The notes beneath the pieces are model-generated. The model had not been told where the DNA came from and did no database searches. It saw only the letters and a program-made list of their open reading frames with translations. 64,000 bases of DNA from an uncultured Sphaerochaeta sp. (GTDB lineage Bacteria > Spirochaetota > Spirochaetia > Sphaerochaetales > Sphaerochaetaceae): the NCBI RefSeq assembly GCF_963666015.1, contig NZ_OY762555.1:1612001-1676000 (forward strand), in the 5' to 3' direction. Positions 17,601 through 25,809 of the stretch are shown here, in pieces. Numbering within the stretch: the first letter of the stretch is position 1; the number at the start of each line of letters is the position of its first letter. The translations under genes and the position numbers were made by a program.

Positions 17601-17882
17601 CGAAAGCTTGGAAGAGAACAGGAAGCAACAAGCAGTTTTGATGAGCTCTTGAGGTATGGCAAGGAACATATGGATGATGAGGTGAGCATTGACTACTTCG
17701 CCGTCTCTCTCCCTGATCTCCAGGTATTTACTGAAGACCTATCAAAGAGAAACAGAATTCACTGTCTCTTCCTCATTGGCCTAGGCAACCTAGGCAAGAA
17801 CAACAACAAGGAAGCAGAAGTGGCGTTTAACAAGGTGTTAGAGATGGACCCTGGGCATAGTGAAGGGAGGAGGATGGTGTAA
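14652..17882 (+). CDS. DUF5107 protein with C-terminal TPR repeats
   Basis: A 1,076-residue cytoplasmic protein without signal peptide. Residues 1-330 fit DUF5107, a mutarotase-like beta-sandwich (G-L-G-G-R-I-H-R, W-I-S-G-G-I-E-F-N-W-P, W-G-C-G-D-F-G-K-A-W-D-R). Residues 330-420 are a beta linker and 440-1,076 a long run of TPR helices with paired aromatic/alanine positions and D-P spacing (for example L-K-R-D-P-M-D, L-E-I-D-P-F-D-A, L-E-M-D-P-G-H). Such proteins occur beside sugar-uptake genes in spirochaetes and clostridia; the N-terminal domain probably binds a carbohydrate and the TPR part another protein. AGGAGG lies before the ATG. The biochemical role is not known. Confidence 0.85.
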   Translation: MHARIWEEIVTIPTYTVGEPNANPMFFENRVYQGSSGKVYPYPIIETVGDTKTDQPYTAIFLENDYLKVMVLPGLGGRIHRILNKTTGEDAVYYNEVIKPALVGLLGPWISGGIEFNWPQHHRPTTFMPVDYQTKEDTSKHSVSIQLHDTDRMYGTKSTATITLYEDKAYVEISGQLYNPTQFPQTFLWWANPAIAVNDHTQSIFPPDVHAVMDHGKRDVSTFPIATGIYYKHDYREGIDISRYKNIPVPTSYMAYHSDYDFVGSYDHQRQAGILHVADHHISPGKKQWTWGCGDFGKAWDRNLTDENGPYVELMTGVFTDNQPDFTFLEPGEEKTFTQYFLPYKQAPRVINATKDVVLSLEGHTNLSLYASSAVSIQLLVTSSSEEVLLDEQIILKTAECFQTTLPEAAHTISLYTNDGERLLSSSIQTREQAPDIPEPAKTIPAPEYIETVEELYLAAVHLEQYRHATFRSEPYYQEALKRDPMDYRSNTGYGELLLKRGLFEKSEKLFRTAIERATKHSPNPIDSKAYTLLGLSLFHQARYEESYDAFYKAIWDGKQQEQGFLYLGILELRKKHYSEAVTFLEKSLIRNSHNLKTRDYLAFAELQQGNRERAEELIRETLEIDPFDALAHDLLADEETDTKDTTSIHDVCSLGSYRFLTLAGLYAEIGMYEKAFALLPREEVTNPMMLYSKAHYSTDPKETESLLTQAEALQDSTYFPNTLDDLKILTALASTHKNLWKVHYLLGTYWYDKREHERAKESWEQANKSNTEHAKTLRCLSLVYFNQERDQERARLALERAFSLDSEDDRLLFELDQLYKKCGKEPKERKAFLEQHLDLVFRRDDLMIEYITLLNLTKNYKKARELELSYSFHPWEGGEGKIATQYVITQVELAKQQSDPEKAKGLLNQALTYPENLHEGKLEGNKDNEVHYLLGCLYEQEKNHELAEHHWNLATRGLLTASGAMYYYDQSPHQILYKGLALRKLGREQEATSSFDELLRYGKEHMDDEVSIDYFAVSLPDLQVFTEDLSKRNRIHCLFLIGLGNLGKNNNKEAEVAFNKVLEMDPGHSEGRRMV

Positions 17883-17930
17883 CATACATCTAACCGAAGC
17901 TACCCATTAGATATGACTTATCACACCCGC

Positions 17931-17961
17931 AATTGAGGCTCCCATAAGGGAGCCCCCAATT
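17931..17961. terminator. Bidirectional terminator
   Basis: GGCTCCC-ATAA-GGGAGCC with flanking AATTG/CAATT arms forms a strong hairpin exactly between the convergent DUF5107 and nagB-like genes; short A/T runs flank it on both sides. Confidence 0.8.
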
Positions 17962-17966
17962 ATTGG

Positions 17967-18707
17967 TCAGTTATTAATTAACTGTGTTGCTGCTGCTTTA
18001 TCGATGTATAAATACCAATCTGGATGCGTTTTCAACAGTGTGGCAGGGACCATAGGATCAACCTTACCTGTGACAGTATTATACACAGCTTCAGCTTTCA
18101 CCGCATGAGGTACTGCTGAAACAATATGCTTTGCTTCCATGATCTGTCTCGGACACATCGTAATTGCTTGGGTAGGCACTTCCTCCAGTGAAGAGAACCA
18201 ACCTTCCCCTACCTGCTGATGTTTACAGCGATCATCAAGGTTAACCACTTTATAGGCTACAGTTGTCTCAAAATCTGCAGGGGGATCATTGAATGCAATA
18301 TGTCCATTCTCACCAATTCCTATTACGCCCACATCGACAGGCTTCATTCGAAGCTCTTTCGTCAGTGATGCAATATTAGCTTCCACATCACCTTCTCCAT
18401 CAACAAAATAGGCTGCCTTCAATGGGAGCTTTGAAACAAATCGTTCTTTCAGATATTTCCTGAAACTGGCAATATGGCTTTCAGGTAAAGCTACATACTC
18501 ATCAAGGTGGAACATTTCTACTTTGCTCCAATCAACATCTTCCCTGGTCAGTGCATCCATTGTTTCAAATTGACTGGCTCCAGTGGAAAGAATAATCCTT
18601 GCTTCACCTGACTCCTCTATAGCATTACGAAGAAAACCCGCTATCTTTTCTGCAGCCTTTCTTCCCAAATCCTGTGGGGTATCCGCGATACTGATAGTGA
18701 TACTCAT
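17967..18707 (-). CDS. nagB: Glucosamine-6-phosphate deaminase
   Basis: A 246-residue NagB/SOL-fold protein that should convert glucosamine-6-phosphate to fructose-6-phosphate and ammonia. Seen: S-T-G-A-S-Q near residue 42, the F-H-L-D-E-Y-V motif with the catalytic Asp near 66, and G-I-G-E-N-G-H-I-A-F-N-D-P near 130 with the catalytic ring-opening His. I start it at 18707, which follows AGGAGG at ten bases; an upstream ATG at 18737 overlaps the nagA stop but would place AGGAGG inside the gene. It is the last gene of the amino-sugar operon. It is of the shorter, non-hexameric-allosteric NagB type. Confidence 0.88.
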   Translation of the reverse strand: MSITISIADTPQDLGRKAAEKIAGFLRNAIEESGEARIILSTGASQFETMDALTREDVDWSKVEMFHLDEYVALPESHIASFRKYLKERFVSKLPLKAAYFVDGEGDVEANIASLTKELRMKPVDVGVIGIGENGHIAFNDPPADFETTVAYKVVNLDDRCKHQQVGEGWFSSLEEVPTQAITMCPRQIMEAKHIVSAVPHAVKAEAVYNTVTGKVDPMVPATLLKTHPDWYLYIDKAAATQLINN

Positions 18708-18733
18708 ACTAAAACATCCTCCTAATCCAGCAT

Positions 18734-19930
18734 TCATGCATGGACTATTTGTATTTCCATTCCTGAGACAAAAACTCGTTTCATGGAAATGGATTGATCA
18801 AAGACAAGCAAGTCAGCCTGTTTTCCAATTGCAATCGAACCAGTCTCCTGGTCTAATCCCATAAACCTTGCAGGAAGCAATGAGGAAGCTTTCACTGCTT
18901 CCTCCAAAGAAAGCCCAACTTCCGCCATAAGAACCCGAACCAGACGATCACAAGTTGCCACGCTTCCTGCGAAACAGGTTCGGTCTGGCATTTTTGCAAT
19001 ACCATCCTCAACGAATACAGGGGTTCCTTCCTGTTTTGGACCGAGAATCGAAGGGCCTGGACCCATACCGGCAGCACGCATGCTGTCCGTAGTTGCACAT
19101 ATTTGGTCATGGTCCTTGCATTTATAGATCAATCTTAGAAGCGGGCCTGGTAAGTGCATCCCATCGGCGATAACCTCAAGAGTAAGGCCATCAATCAGAT
19201 ACCCACTCTCAATCACTCCCAGGATTCGCATCCCATCCTTTCTTGTCAACGAAGACATCGCAGAATAAAAGTGCGTCAAATGGTTAACTCCATGGTCAAA
19301 AGCCTCACTCATTTCTTCGTACGTCGCACAAGTATGTGCTGCAGAGACATGAATGCCTTCATTTATAACCCTATCAGCCATTTCGAGCGCTCCAGGGAGT
19401 TCTGGTGCCAAGGACCATCTCAGGATTGTTCCTTGGGAACGTTCCAGTATATTCATATAGTGTTCTGGAGCGGGGAGTCTGAGATGATTTTCCTCCATGG
19501 CTCCTTTCTCTTTATGACAGAAATAGGGCCCTTCAAGATGTAATCCAGGAAGATGCGGCAAAACCGCTTCAGATTTCTTTATGGTTTGAAATATCGAGAA
19601 GGTCTTGAATAGAGACTCATCCGACGAAGCCAATGTCGTTGGCAACAAAGTGGTCGAACCATACTGCAAATGTGATGCGGCAGCACCTATAAAAGCTTCC
19701 TCTGTCCCATCCATATAGTCATGACCACCGGAACCATGGGTGTGAATGTCAACAAAACCAGGACTTAGATAGAAACCAGTACAGTCATATACCTTACTCG
19801 CATATTTACTGAAGACATCAGGCACCGGCATGGGGCCGAATGCCATGATCAAACCAGATTCCTCAACGAGATATGCATCTCGGAGTATTGAATCTTCGAG
19901 TATAATCATTGCACTTGTAAATAGTTGCAT
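18734..19930 (-). CDS. nagA: N-acetylglucosamine-6-phosphate deacetylase
   Basis: A 398-residue amidohydrolase removing acetate from N-acetylglucosamine-6-phosphate. Metal and active-site motifs are present: D-I-H-T-H-G-S-G-G-H-D near 61-70, L-E-G-P-Y near 133, S-A-A-H-T near 196, N-H-L-T-H-F-Y-S-A-M near 216, and the catalytic Asp in T-T-D-S-M-R-A-A-G near 272. AGGAGG before the ATG. It directly precedes nagB, giving the standard path GlcNAc-6-P to GlcN-6-P to fructose-6-P in the cytoplasm. Confidence 0.93.
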   Translation of the reverse strand: MQLFTSAMIILEDSILRDAYLVEESGLIMAFGPMPVPDVFSKYASKVYDCTGFYLSPGFVDIHTHGSGGHDYMDGTEEAFIGAAASHLQYGSTTLLPTTLASSDESLFKTFSIFQTIKKSEAVLPHLPGLHLEGPYFCHKEKGAMEENHLRLPAPEHYMNILERSQGTILRWSLAPELPGALEMADRVINEGIHVSAAHTCATYEEMSEAFDHGVNHLTHFYSAMSSLTRKDGMRILGVIESGYLIDGLTLEVIADGMHLPGPLLRLIYKCKDHDQICATTDSMRAAGMGPGPSILGPKQEGTPVFVEDGIAKMPDRTCFAGSVATCDRLVRVLMAEVGLSLEEAVKASSLLPARFMGLDQETGSIAIGKQADLLVFDQSISMKRVFVSGMEIQIVHA

Positions 19931-19968
19931 TACTTACCCTCCTTGCCTAGCAAAATATTATTACGAGG

Positions 19969-21567
19969 TTATTCGTATTCGGCTAGATTCTGTGCAACAT
20001 ACCGGTCGGTGATGGAACGAATGCTCTGGACTGCTTGCTCAAGCCTATCAGCACTGCTGGATGCAACTTCCCAACGAGCCATTCCTTCTTCACTTCTACT
20101 GATACGCTGGGCAACCTGCAACCAATCTCCCTGTAAATTTGTACCAGCATCAATATGCTCTGGAAGTCCACAACGCATTAATATTGCATCTAAATCCTCC
20201 CCATCTTCCATCGATTTGAAAATTTCCAGTCCTTCTTTCCGGAAAGCAGTCTCAACCTCAGCAACGACAGGCTCAAGATACACATCACTAAAGAAGTGGC
20301 ACGGCCATTCACGTTCTCGGTGAATACTTTCCTGCATTTTCATGGCTTTTTCGTACTGCTCAGGATAACGACTCCACATCTTTGCTGTAAGAAGCGTGAA
20401 ATAAAGGGTATTTTCCGTAGCTGCAAAACCCTTTGAATAATCATCAAGATCGAGAGGAAAATTCATGTAGTAGTGAGCAGACTCCTCACTCGCAACAAAA
20501 TATTGCTTGCCAAGATTCTTTCGGAGTGCTTCCTTGATAAAGGAATGCCCATTCCTGATAATGTGAACATCCATGCCTGTTTTTGCTTGTTGGACGATGG
20601 AAGGAGGATTGGCTTTAACATCGTAGTACATATTGGGCGACCAAGGAGAATTCCCAAAGTAACCACTTCTATGTACCTGTTTGAAAAATGAAAGTATCTC
20701 TGGAATCAATAATGAAAGATTGAAGGATGGTGTCATCTGCACTCCATGGCTATCCATTACATCCATCCTGTCGCCATCGCCATCGAAACAGAATCCAAAG
20801 TCAAAGCGTTCATTACGCATCAGCTCCCATGTTGGTTTGATGCTCTCAAGAATAATTGGATTCGGATCACCTGCAGGAAACCTCCCATCCGGTACCAGAT
20901 TCCGTACCCGTACCTTTGCTCCTGCATCTCCCAATGCCTCAGCTACCTCTGTACCAGCAGCTCCACACAGGAAATCGGTGAGGATGGAAACATCTTGCAG
21001 GCTATTCTCTTCAACACCAGCTAGCTTAGATGAGTAAGCAATATATTCATCAAGATACCGATGAATGGTTATCTTCCCTCTTTTCATTGGAGAGAAATTG
21101 CAGGGTTTCCCTTCGCAATACAACTCTCTGATGCAAGAAATGCCACCTTTTGGGCCACTTCCCATAGCCAGCGTTTGTAATCTTGGAGCCATAAGCTTCA
21201 TCCCAATGTAAGCTCCCGGGTTATGACTTGCTGTAAACATAACTCCTGCAGCATGAGGGTGTTGCATGCAACTGTAATAAAATTGGCATGTGGAAACCTG
21301 GAGCGGGTTAACACTGACATTAAGACCAGCTTGAGCAAAAACATCGATGGCAATTTCCATCAAGGCAGGTGCAGCGAGACGTGCATCACGCCCAATCACA
21401 ACCTGCTCAACCTGTAGAACTTCAACCAAGTATCTGCCGACGGCATGTACAAGTCTCATCATCAACGCAGGTTGTAACGCTGCACTCTTCGTGCGTATAT
21501 CATACGCTTTGAACATGCTGGTATTTAAAGCTATCTTTTCATTATCCGACAATGATTCATAGACCAT
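19969..21567 (-). CDS. Phosphohexomutase (phosphomannomutase/phosphoglucomutase family)
   Basis: A 532-residue alpha-D-phosphohexomutase. The phosphoserine loop is T-A-S-H-N-P-G (about 114-120), the metal loop D-G-D-G-D-R-M-D (about 271-278) and the sugar-specificity loop near 370 reads A-S-E-E-S-A-H-Y, in place of the usual G-E-x-S-G. It moves phosphate between C1 and C6 of a hexose or hexosamine; in this operon conversion of an amino-sugar-1-phosphate to the 6-phosphate is plausible. It overlaps the AGE-family gene by 11 bases. Longer than the common 450-470, mainly in the C-terminal part. Confidence 0.87.
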   Translation of the reverse strand: MVYESLSDNEKIALNTSMFKAYDIRTKSAALQPALMMRLVHAVGRYLVEVLQVEQVVIGRDARLAAPALMEIAIDVFAQAGLNVSVNPLQVSTCQFYYSCMQHPHAAGVMFTASHNPGAYIGMKLMAPRLQTLAMGSGPKGGISCIRELYCEGKPCNFSPMKRGKITIHRYLDEYIAYSSKLAGVEENSLQDVSILTDFLCGAAGTEVAEALGDAGAKVRVRNLVPDGRFPAGDPNPIILESIKPTWELMRNERFDFGFCFDGDGDRMDVMDSHGVQMTPSFNLSLLIPEILSFFKQVHRSGYFGNSPWSPNMYYDVKANPPSIVQQAKTGMDVHIIRNGHSFIKEALRKNLGKQYFVASEESAHYYMNFPLDLDDYSKGFAATENTLYFTLLTAKMWSRYPEQYEKAMKMQESIHREREWPCHFFSDVYLEPVVAEVETAFRKEGLEIFKSMEDGEDLDAILMRCGLPEHIDAGTNLQGDWLQVAQRISRSEEGMARWEVASSSADRLEQAVQSIRSITDRYVAQNLAEYE

Positions 21568-22819
21568 GTTTCTTATCCTTTATATATTTATCCAACGTCT
21601 CAATAATCAACAAGAGCATTCTTAATATGTGATACGGATCCTTTACCGGGAGAGCTACCACTTTCTCTTCAGGCGTACCATCACGCTTCCGTATCTGTAC
21701 CCACTCCTTACCCGATTCACCAGGAAATGTTGAAAAGGTATATGCTTTGAGCTTCTTGTACCAAGAAAAAAATGTTTCATCTGCCGTTTCAAGGTAGAGT
21801 CGTAGACTTGCATAGATCGCTTCACTATGAGGCCACCAAAGCTTGTAGTCCCAGGTATCTGCAACGAGACGTGCAAATGATGAACCATCCATCTCACCGG
21901 AAACCTTGCCCCCATCTTGGTCCACAAAACGGAACAGGCCGCCATAATCGCTATCCCAACCCAAGTCCAAAGCAGTTGTAACAATCTGACCCAGTTGCAT
22001 ATGATACTTGGGATTGAGTACATCTAAGCAGAACCACATACTCTCTACCGTATGTCCAGGATTGCGATGTCTCTCGAGTAAAGATTCATTCTTTCTTTCA
22101 CTCAAAATCACTTCCTGTACCTGCAAGGTCTGCTTATCGACAAATCTCTCAAGAATCGTATGGGCAAAATGTTCAGCCTCTTGTGCAAGGCCACTGGCCT
22201 CCTCAGGAAAAAACTCCATCAATGCCAGGGAAAGCTCATGCGCTGTGTTACAAAGTATCATTTGCACCGAGTGAGCTTCTGCTCCTGCAGGAAGTGGATA
22301 TGGTTCAGTTTTCACTATCCCACCAGACAGTACTTTCAGCATCTTTCGATACATTAATAATGCCTTATTGGCAATTGAAGCGTCATCTGAAAGAAGTGAA
22401 TAACGAGCATATGCCATAATCAGAAAGCAATCAGCGTAAAAGCTTGTATACAATCCTTTTCCGGGAATACTTTCTTTCTTCTTGCCTGTACGGTCAAGCA
22501 GAAAGGCCGCCACCTCATCCTCTGCAGAAAGCCATGCATGACTATCGAGGAATATATAAAGCTTGTCAGCCGCTTCCCGATACCCTTTCAAACGATCCTC
22601 GGACAAACCAACACAGCAAGCAGTACTCTTCACCAGACAGGAAAGGCACCACAGCATCCTTGCCTGTGACCAGGTGAACTTATCTTGGGAAAGCAAGGTC
22701 TCACCGTCGTTTGAAAAACAAGTAAAGACACCCCCATACTCTTCATCAAAAGCTTTTTCCCAAAAGGGAAGTACCTGTGAAGCAAGATGGGTCCTGTAAA
22801 ATTCTAACTCTTTATCCAT
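21557..22819 (-). CDS. AGE-family epimerase/isomerase
   Basis: About 420 residues of the N-acylglucosamine 2-epimerase (alpha/alpha-barrel) family: F-W-E-K-A-F-D-E-E-Y-G-G-V-F, W-S-Q-A-R-M-L-W near residue 50, H-R-N-P-G-H-T-V-E-S-M-W and D-L-G-W-D-S-D-Y-G-G near 235-270, W-W-P-H-S-E-A near 340. Members interconvert N-acetylglucosamine/N-acetylmannosamine, mannose/fructose or cellobiose-type sugars. The start is uncertain: ATGs at 22861, 22831 and 22819 are all in frame and none has a clear ribosome site; 22819 gives the usual family N terminus and leaves the hairpin at 22834-22860 outside the gene. Confidence 0.85.
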   Translation of the reverse strand: MDKELEFYRTHLASQVLPFWEKAFDEEYGGVFTCFSNDGETLLSQDKFTWSQARMLWCLSCLVKSTACCVGLSEDRLKGYREAADKLYIFLDSHAWLSAEDEVAAFLLDRTGKKKESIPGKGLYTSFYADCFLIMAYARYSLLSDDASIANKALLMYRKMLKVLSGGIVKTEPYPLPAGAEAHSVQMILCNTAHELSLALMEFFPEEASGLAQEAEHFAHTILERFVDKQTLQVQEVILSERKNESLLERHRNPGHTVESMWFCLDVLNPKYHMQLGQIVTTALDLGWDSDYGGLFRFVDQDGGKVSGEMDGSSFARLVADTWDYKLWWPHSEAIYASLRLYLETADETFFSWYKKLKAYTFSTFPGESGKEWVQIRKRDGTPEEKVVALPVKDPYHILRMLLLIIETLDKYIKDKKHGL

Positions 22820-22833
22820 GCAACAACCCATAC

Positions 22834-22860
22834 TGGTACCAGGAGTAATTCCTGGTACCA
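22834..22860. promoter_or_regulatory. Perfect 11-bp inverted repeat before the AGE gene
   Basis: TGGTACCAGGA and TCCTGGTACCA flank a 5-base loop in the 50-base gap between the permease stop and the AGE start. No T run follows on the minus strand, so it is more likely an RNA-processing or translation-control hairpin than a terminator. Confidence 0.6.
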
Positions 22861-22869
22861 TCAATCCGA

Positions 22870-24615
22870 TCAGCCCATCTTAAAACTTGAAGCGATGGAC
22901 TTACCCTGCTTATGGTTCATGAGATAGACGATTATAAATACTACGATTAGCAGAACAACTGAGAGAGCACTTGCTTCCCCGAGTTTTCCATCTGCTACCG
23001 CACCATAAATCTGAATGGGAACCGTTCTTGTATTGGAGCTGTACAACAAGATTGTCGTACTCAACTCCTGCAATAACGTTGTGAGAGTAAGAATGGATCC
23101 ACTGATAATTGCTGGCATAATTAAGGGGACACTTACCCTGCGGAACGTATAGAACCAGTTCGCTCCAGCGATGGTTGACGCTTCTTCCAGTGAAGGATTC
23201 AACTGGGACAAGCTAGCAGATACTGATCGGTACACATACGGGGTTCTTCTGATCATGTATGAGATAACAATGATCGTATACGTTCCAGTAAGGCGGATCA
23301 TGCTACTTCCACTAAAAGCTGACAACAATGCTACCGATACAACGGTTCCTGGCAAAATAAAGGGGGCCATAATTGACATATCAAGCAAAGCAGCACCCTT
23401 GGGTTTCTTACGCTCAGTGATATAGGCAATCAAGCTTCCCAAAACTGCTGCAAGAATTGTGGCTAGAATTGACAAGTAGAACGTGTTAAAGAGTTCGTGC
23501 CTTGAGTACTGAGGGATCCTAATATAATTTGCCAAGGTAAACCCTTCCGGGAACAAACCAACCCATTTCTCATAGAAAGACATCACGATAATCGTAAGCT
23601 GTGGCAAGAGTGAAACAACCAGGATAATCACACAATATACAATTGCAATAATTCGGATTGCCTTACCTTCATGCTGCTTGATTTCCGAGTGGGTTGCTGA
23701 AATGGTCTCATACTCATGCCGGTTTATCACACGCTTCTGCAGATACAAGACCAAAGCAGTAATCAATACATTGATAACTGCAATCGAAGCAGCTCCATTA
23801 AGATCCCAGAATCCGTTGACACGGAAATAGATCAAGGTGGGCAGTACATACTTGTCACCACCAATGATGGCGGGGATACCAAAATTTCCAATGGAACGAA
23901 CAAACACCAACAATGCACCAGCACCAAGACTGGGAAGGATCAAGGGAAATGTAATAGTTCTGAAAATATACCACTTACTTGCCCCCATGAGCATGCCAGC
24001 CTCTTCAAGCAAGGAATTTGCAGATGCAAAGGCTCCATATGCAAGTTGGAACACGAAGGGATAATACGTTAAAGTCATACAAAGGATCATCCCAAACATG
24101 CCGTAGATGGTAGGAATCTCTATTCCCAGTGGTCCAAACAGCAGATTGAGAAAATGTCGTACAACACCCTGGCGTCCCAACAGAATCACCCATGTGAAGG
24201 CTCCTACGAATGATGGCATGATAATAGGGAGAATTCCAAGGCTCAGCATCATATTCTTGCCAGGCATTTTGACACGGGCAACAAAATAGCCCATGGGAAC
24301 TCCAATAACTATACAGAGCAATGTTACTGATAAGCTAACAATGAATGAATTAGCCAATGCCTTCTGGTACATCACACTCTCAAAGAATTTCGTGAACCCT
24401 TGCAGTGAAAATGTCCCAGCAATCAACTTGTTCCCAGCAGGCATGAATGCTCTCATTAATGTAATAGCCATGGGATATATAAGGAAGATAGCCATGAAGG
24501 TAAGAGGAATTGCAAACACCAAGTAAGGTGTAAAATCCTTCTGCAAAAATTTTTTCAGGCTCTTTTCCTCACTCCCTTTGATATCAATTGGAGGAGTTTG
24601 GTTGTTAATACGCAT
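22870..24615 (-). CDS. Double-domain ABC permease, FbpB type
   Basis: A 581-residue inner-membrane protein with two fused permease halves (about 30-300 and 320-575), each with about six membrane segments and a coupling loop (E-E-A-G-M-L-M-G-A-S near 205, E-E-A-S-T-I-A-G-A-N near 500). This is the layout of FbpB, AfuB and 2-aminoethylphosphonate permeases, not of CUT1 sugar permeases. Its ATG overlaps the ATPase stop by one base (TGATG) with GGAGG upstream. In an operon of amino-sugar catabolism, uptake of a phosphorylated sugar, as AfuABC does, is the best guess. Confidence 0.88.
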   Translation of the reverse strand: MRINNQTPPIDIKGSEEKSLKKFLQKDFTPYLVFAIPLTFMAIFLIYPMAITLMRAFMPAGNKLIAGTFSLQGFTKFFESVMYQKALANSFIVSLSVTLLCIVIGVPMGYFVARVKMPGKNMMLSLGILPIIMPSFVGAFTWVILLGRQGVVRHFLNLLFGPLGIEIPTIYGMFGMILCMTLTYYPFVFQLAYGAFASANSLLEEAGMLMGASKWYIFRTITFPLILPSLGAGALLVFVRSIGNFGIPAIIGGDKYVLPTLIYFRVNGFWDLNGAASIAVINVLITALVLYLQKRVINRHEYETISATHSEIKQHEGKAIRIIAIVYCVIILVVSLLPQLTIIVMSFYEKWVGLFPEGFTLANYIRIPQYSRHELFNTFYLSILATILAAVLGSLIAYITERKKPKGAALLDMSIMAPFILPGTVVSVALLSAFSGSSMIRLTGTYTIIVISYMIRRTPYVYRSVSASLSQLNPSLEEASTIAGANWFYTFRRVSVPLIMPAIISGSILTLTTLLQELSTTILLYSSNTRTVPIQIYGAVADGKLGEASALSVVLLIVVFIIVYLMNHKQGKSIASSFKMG

Positions 24616-25733
24616 CAGTTTCTCACCTCCGGCAGGAACAAGAATGGAAGGCCTTCTTTTACATGTACATATACCGTGTCATGCTCAACCACCCCTTCAA
24701 GCATATACGGCATATCGATTTCCATGGGGGTCTCACTCACATGTTTTTCGAGTACTACTTCATATCGTACAAACTGCCCAAGATGCTGAATAATCTGAAC
24801 TGTTCCCTTGATAGTATCGGCTATCTTGTCTTTTGATATCTCCAACTGTTCCGGTCGAGCCCCGATGAGCACAGATTCCCCAATGTTAACCTTTTTATTT
24901 CCGCTGAATCGGATATTATGTTCTTTCACCGAGACAACTACGTCCGAACCTTCGATGGTTGCACTGCTCTTTCCTGCCAACGTTGCATTGAAGAAGTTCA
25001 TCTTCCCGATGAAGTTGGAAACAAATGCGTTGTTTGGCTTGGTGTACAGCTCATTTGATGAACCGATCTGCTCAACAACTCCTTTACGTAACACAGCTAG
25101 CCTATCACCAATTGCCATTGCTTCTTCTTGGTCATGCGTAACAAAAATTGTGGTAATATTGGTTGCCTTCTGGATTCTTCTAATCTCTGCACGCATATAT
25201 CGACGCAGTTTGGCATCAAGGTTGGCTAGAGGTTCATCAAGAAGAAGAATATCAGGATCATACACAAGAGCACGCGCAATAGCCACACGTTGCTGCTGGC
25301 CTCCGGAAAGCCCAGTCGGTGAAGGGTTTCTTTTAAGCTCTTCTGTGAGCCCTACCAGTTCCATTACTTCGGTGACTCGTCTCTTCACTTCTGCTTCAGG
25401 AGTCTTTCGTACTCTCAATCCATATGCAACGTTCTCAAAAATATTCATATGCGGATAGAGTGCAAAGCTTTGGAATACCATACCGATGTTTCTCCGAAAA
25501 GGAGGAATCAAGGTCATATCCTTGTCACCATACATAATCTGTCCACTTGAAATTGATTCAAGTCCTGCCGTAGAACGTAACAATGTTGTCTTGCCACATC
25601 CAGAAGGTCCAAGGAGGCAAAAGAGCTCACCAGGTTCAATCGTAAATGATACGTCGTTCAATGCGTGCACAGGATTCTTTGATTGTTCACCGAAGATTTT
25701 ATTTACATTCTTATATGTCAGATTAAGACTCAT
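24615..25733 (-). CDS. ABC transporter ATP-binding protein, FbpC/PotA type
   Basis: 372 residues: nucleotide-binding domain with Walker A G-P-S-G-C-G-K-T-T (about 43-51), Q-loop in V-F-Q-S-F-A-L-Y-P-H, signature L-S-G-G-Q-Q-Q-R-V-A-I-A-R-A near 145, Walker B L-L-L-D-E-P-L-A-N-L-D and the T-H-D-Q-E-E-A switch; residues 250-370 form the TOBE regulatory domain. It energises the neighbouring double permease. The open frame begins with TTG at 25775, inside a hairpin; the ATG at 25733 with AAGGAG upstream and the start M-S-L-N-L is preferred. Confidence 0.92.
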   Translation of the reverse strand: MSLNLTYKNVNKIFGEQSKNPVHALNDVSFTIEPGELFCLLGPSGCGKTTLLRSTAGLESISSGQIMYGDKDMTLIPPFRRNIGMVFQSFALYPHMNIFENVAYGLRVRKTPEAEVKRRVTEVMELVGLTEELKRNPSPTGLSGGQQQRVAIARALVYDPDILLLDEPLANLDAKLRRYMRAEIRRIQKATNITTIFVTHDQEEAMAIGDRLAVLRKGVVEQIGSSNELYTKPNNAFVSNFIGKMNFFNATLAGKSSATIEGSDVVVSVKEHNIRFSGNKKVNIGESVLIGARPEQLEISKDKIADTIKGTVQIIQHLGQFVRYEVVLEKHVSETPMEIDMPYMLEGVVEHDTVYVHVKEGLPFLFLPEVRN

Positions 25734-25765
25734 GGCAGATAGGTACTCCTTCAATTTATGGAATT

Positions 25766-25800
25766 CCTGCCTCAATGAAATGTTTGTTTATTGAGGCAGG
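25766..25800 (-). terminator. Intercistronic hairpin between binding protein and ATPase genes
   Basis: CCTGCCTCAAT and ATTGAGGCAGG form a perfect 11-bp stem with a 13-base loop, starting 10 bases after the binding-protein stop. Such hairpins usually protect the upstream mRNA or end part of transcription, giving more binding protein than transporter. No strong T run. Confidence 0.65.
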
Positions 25801-25809
25801 AACATTTGA

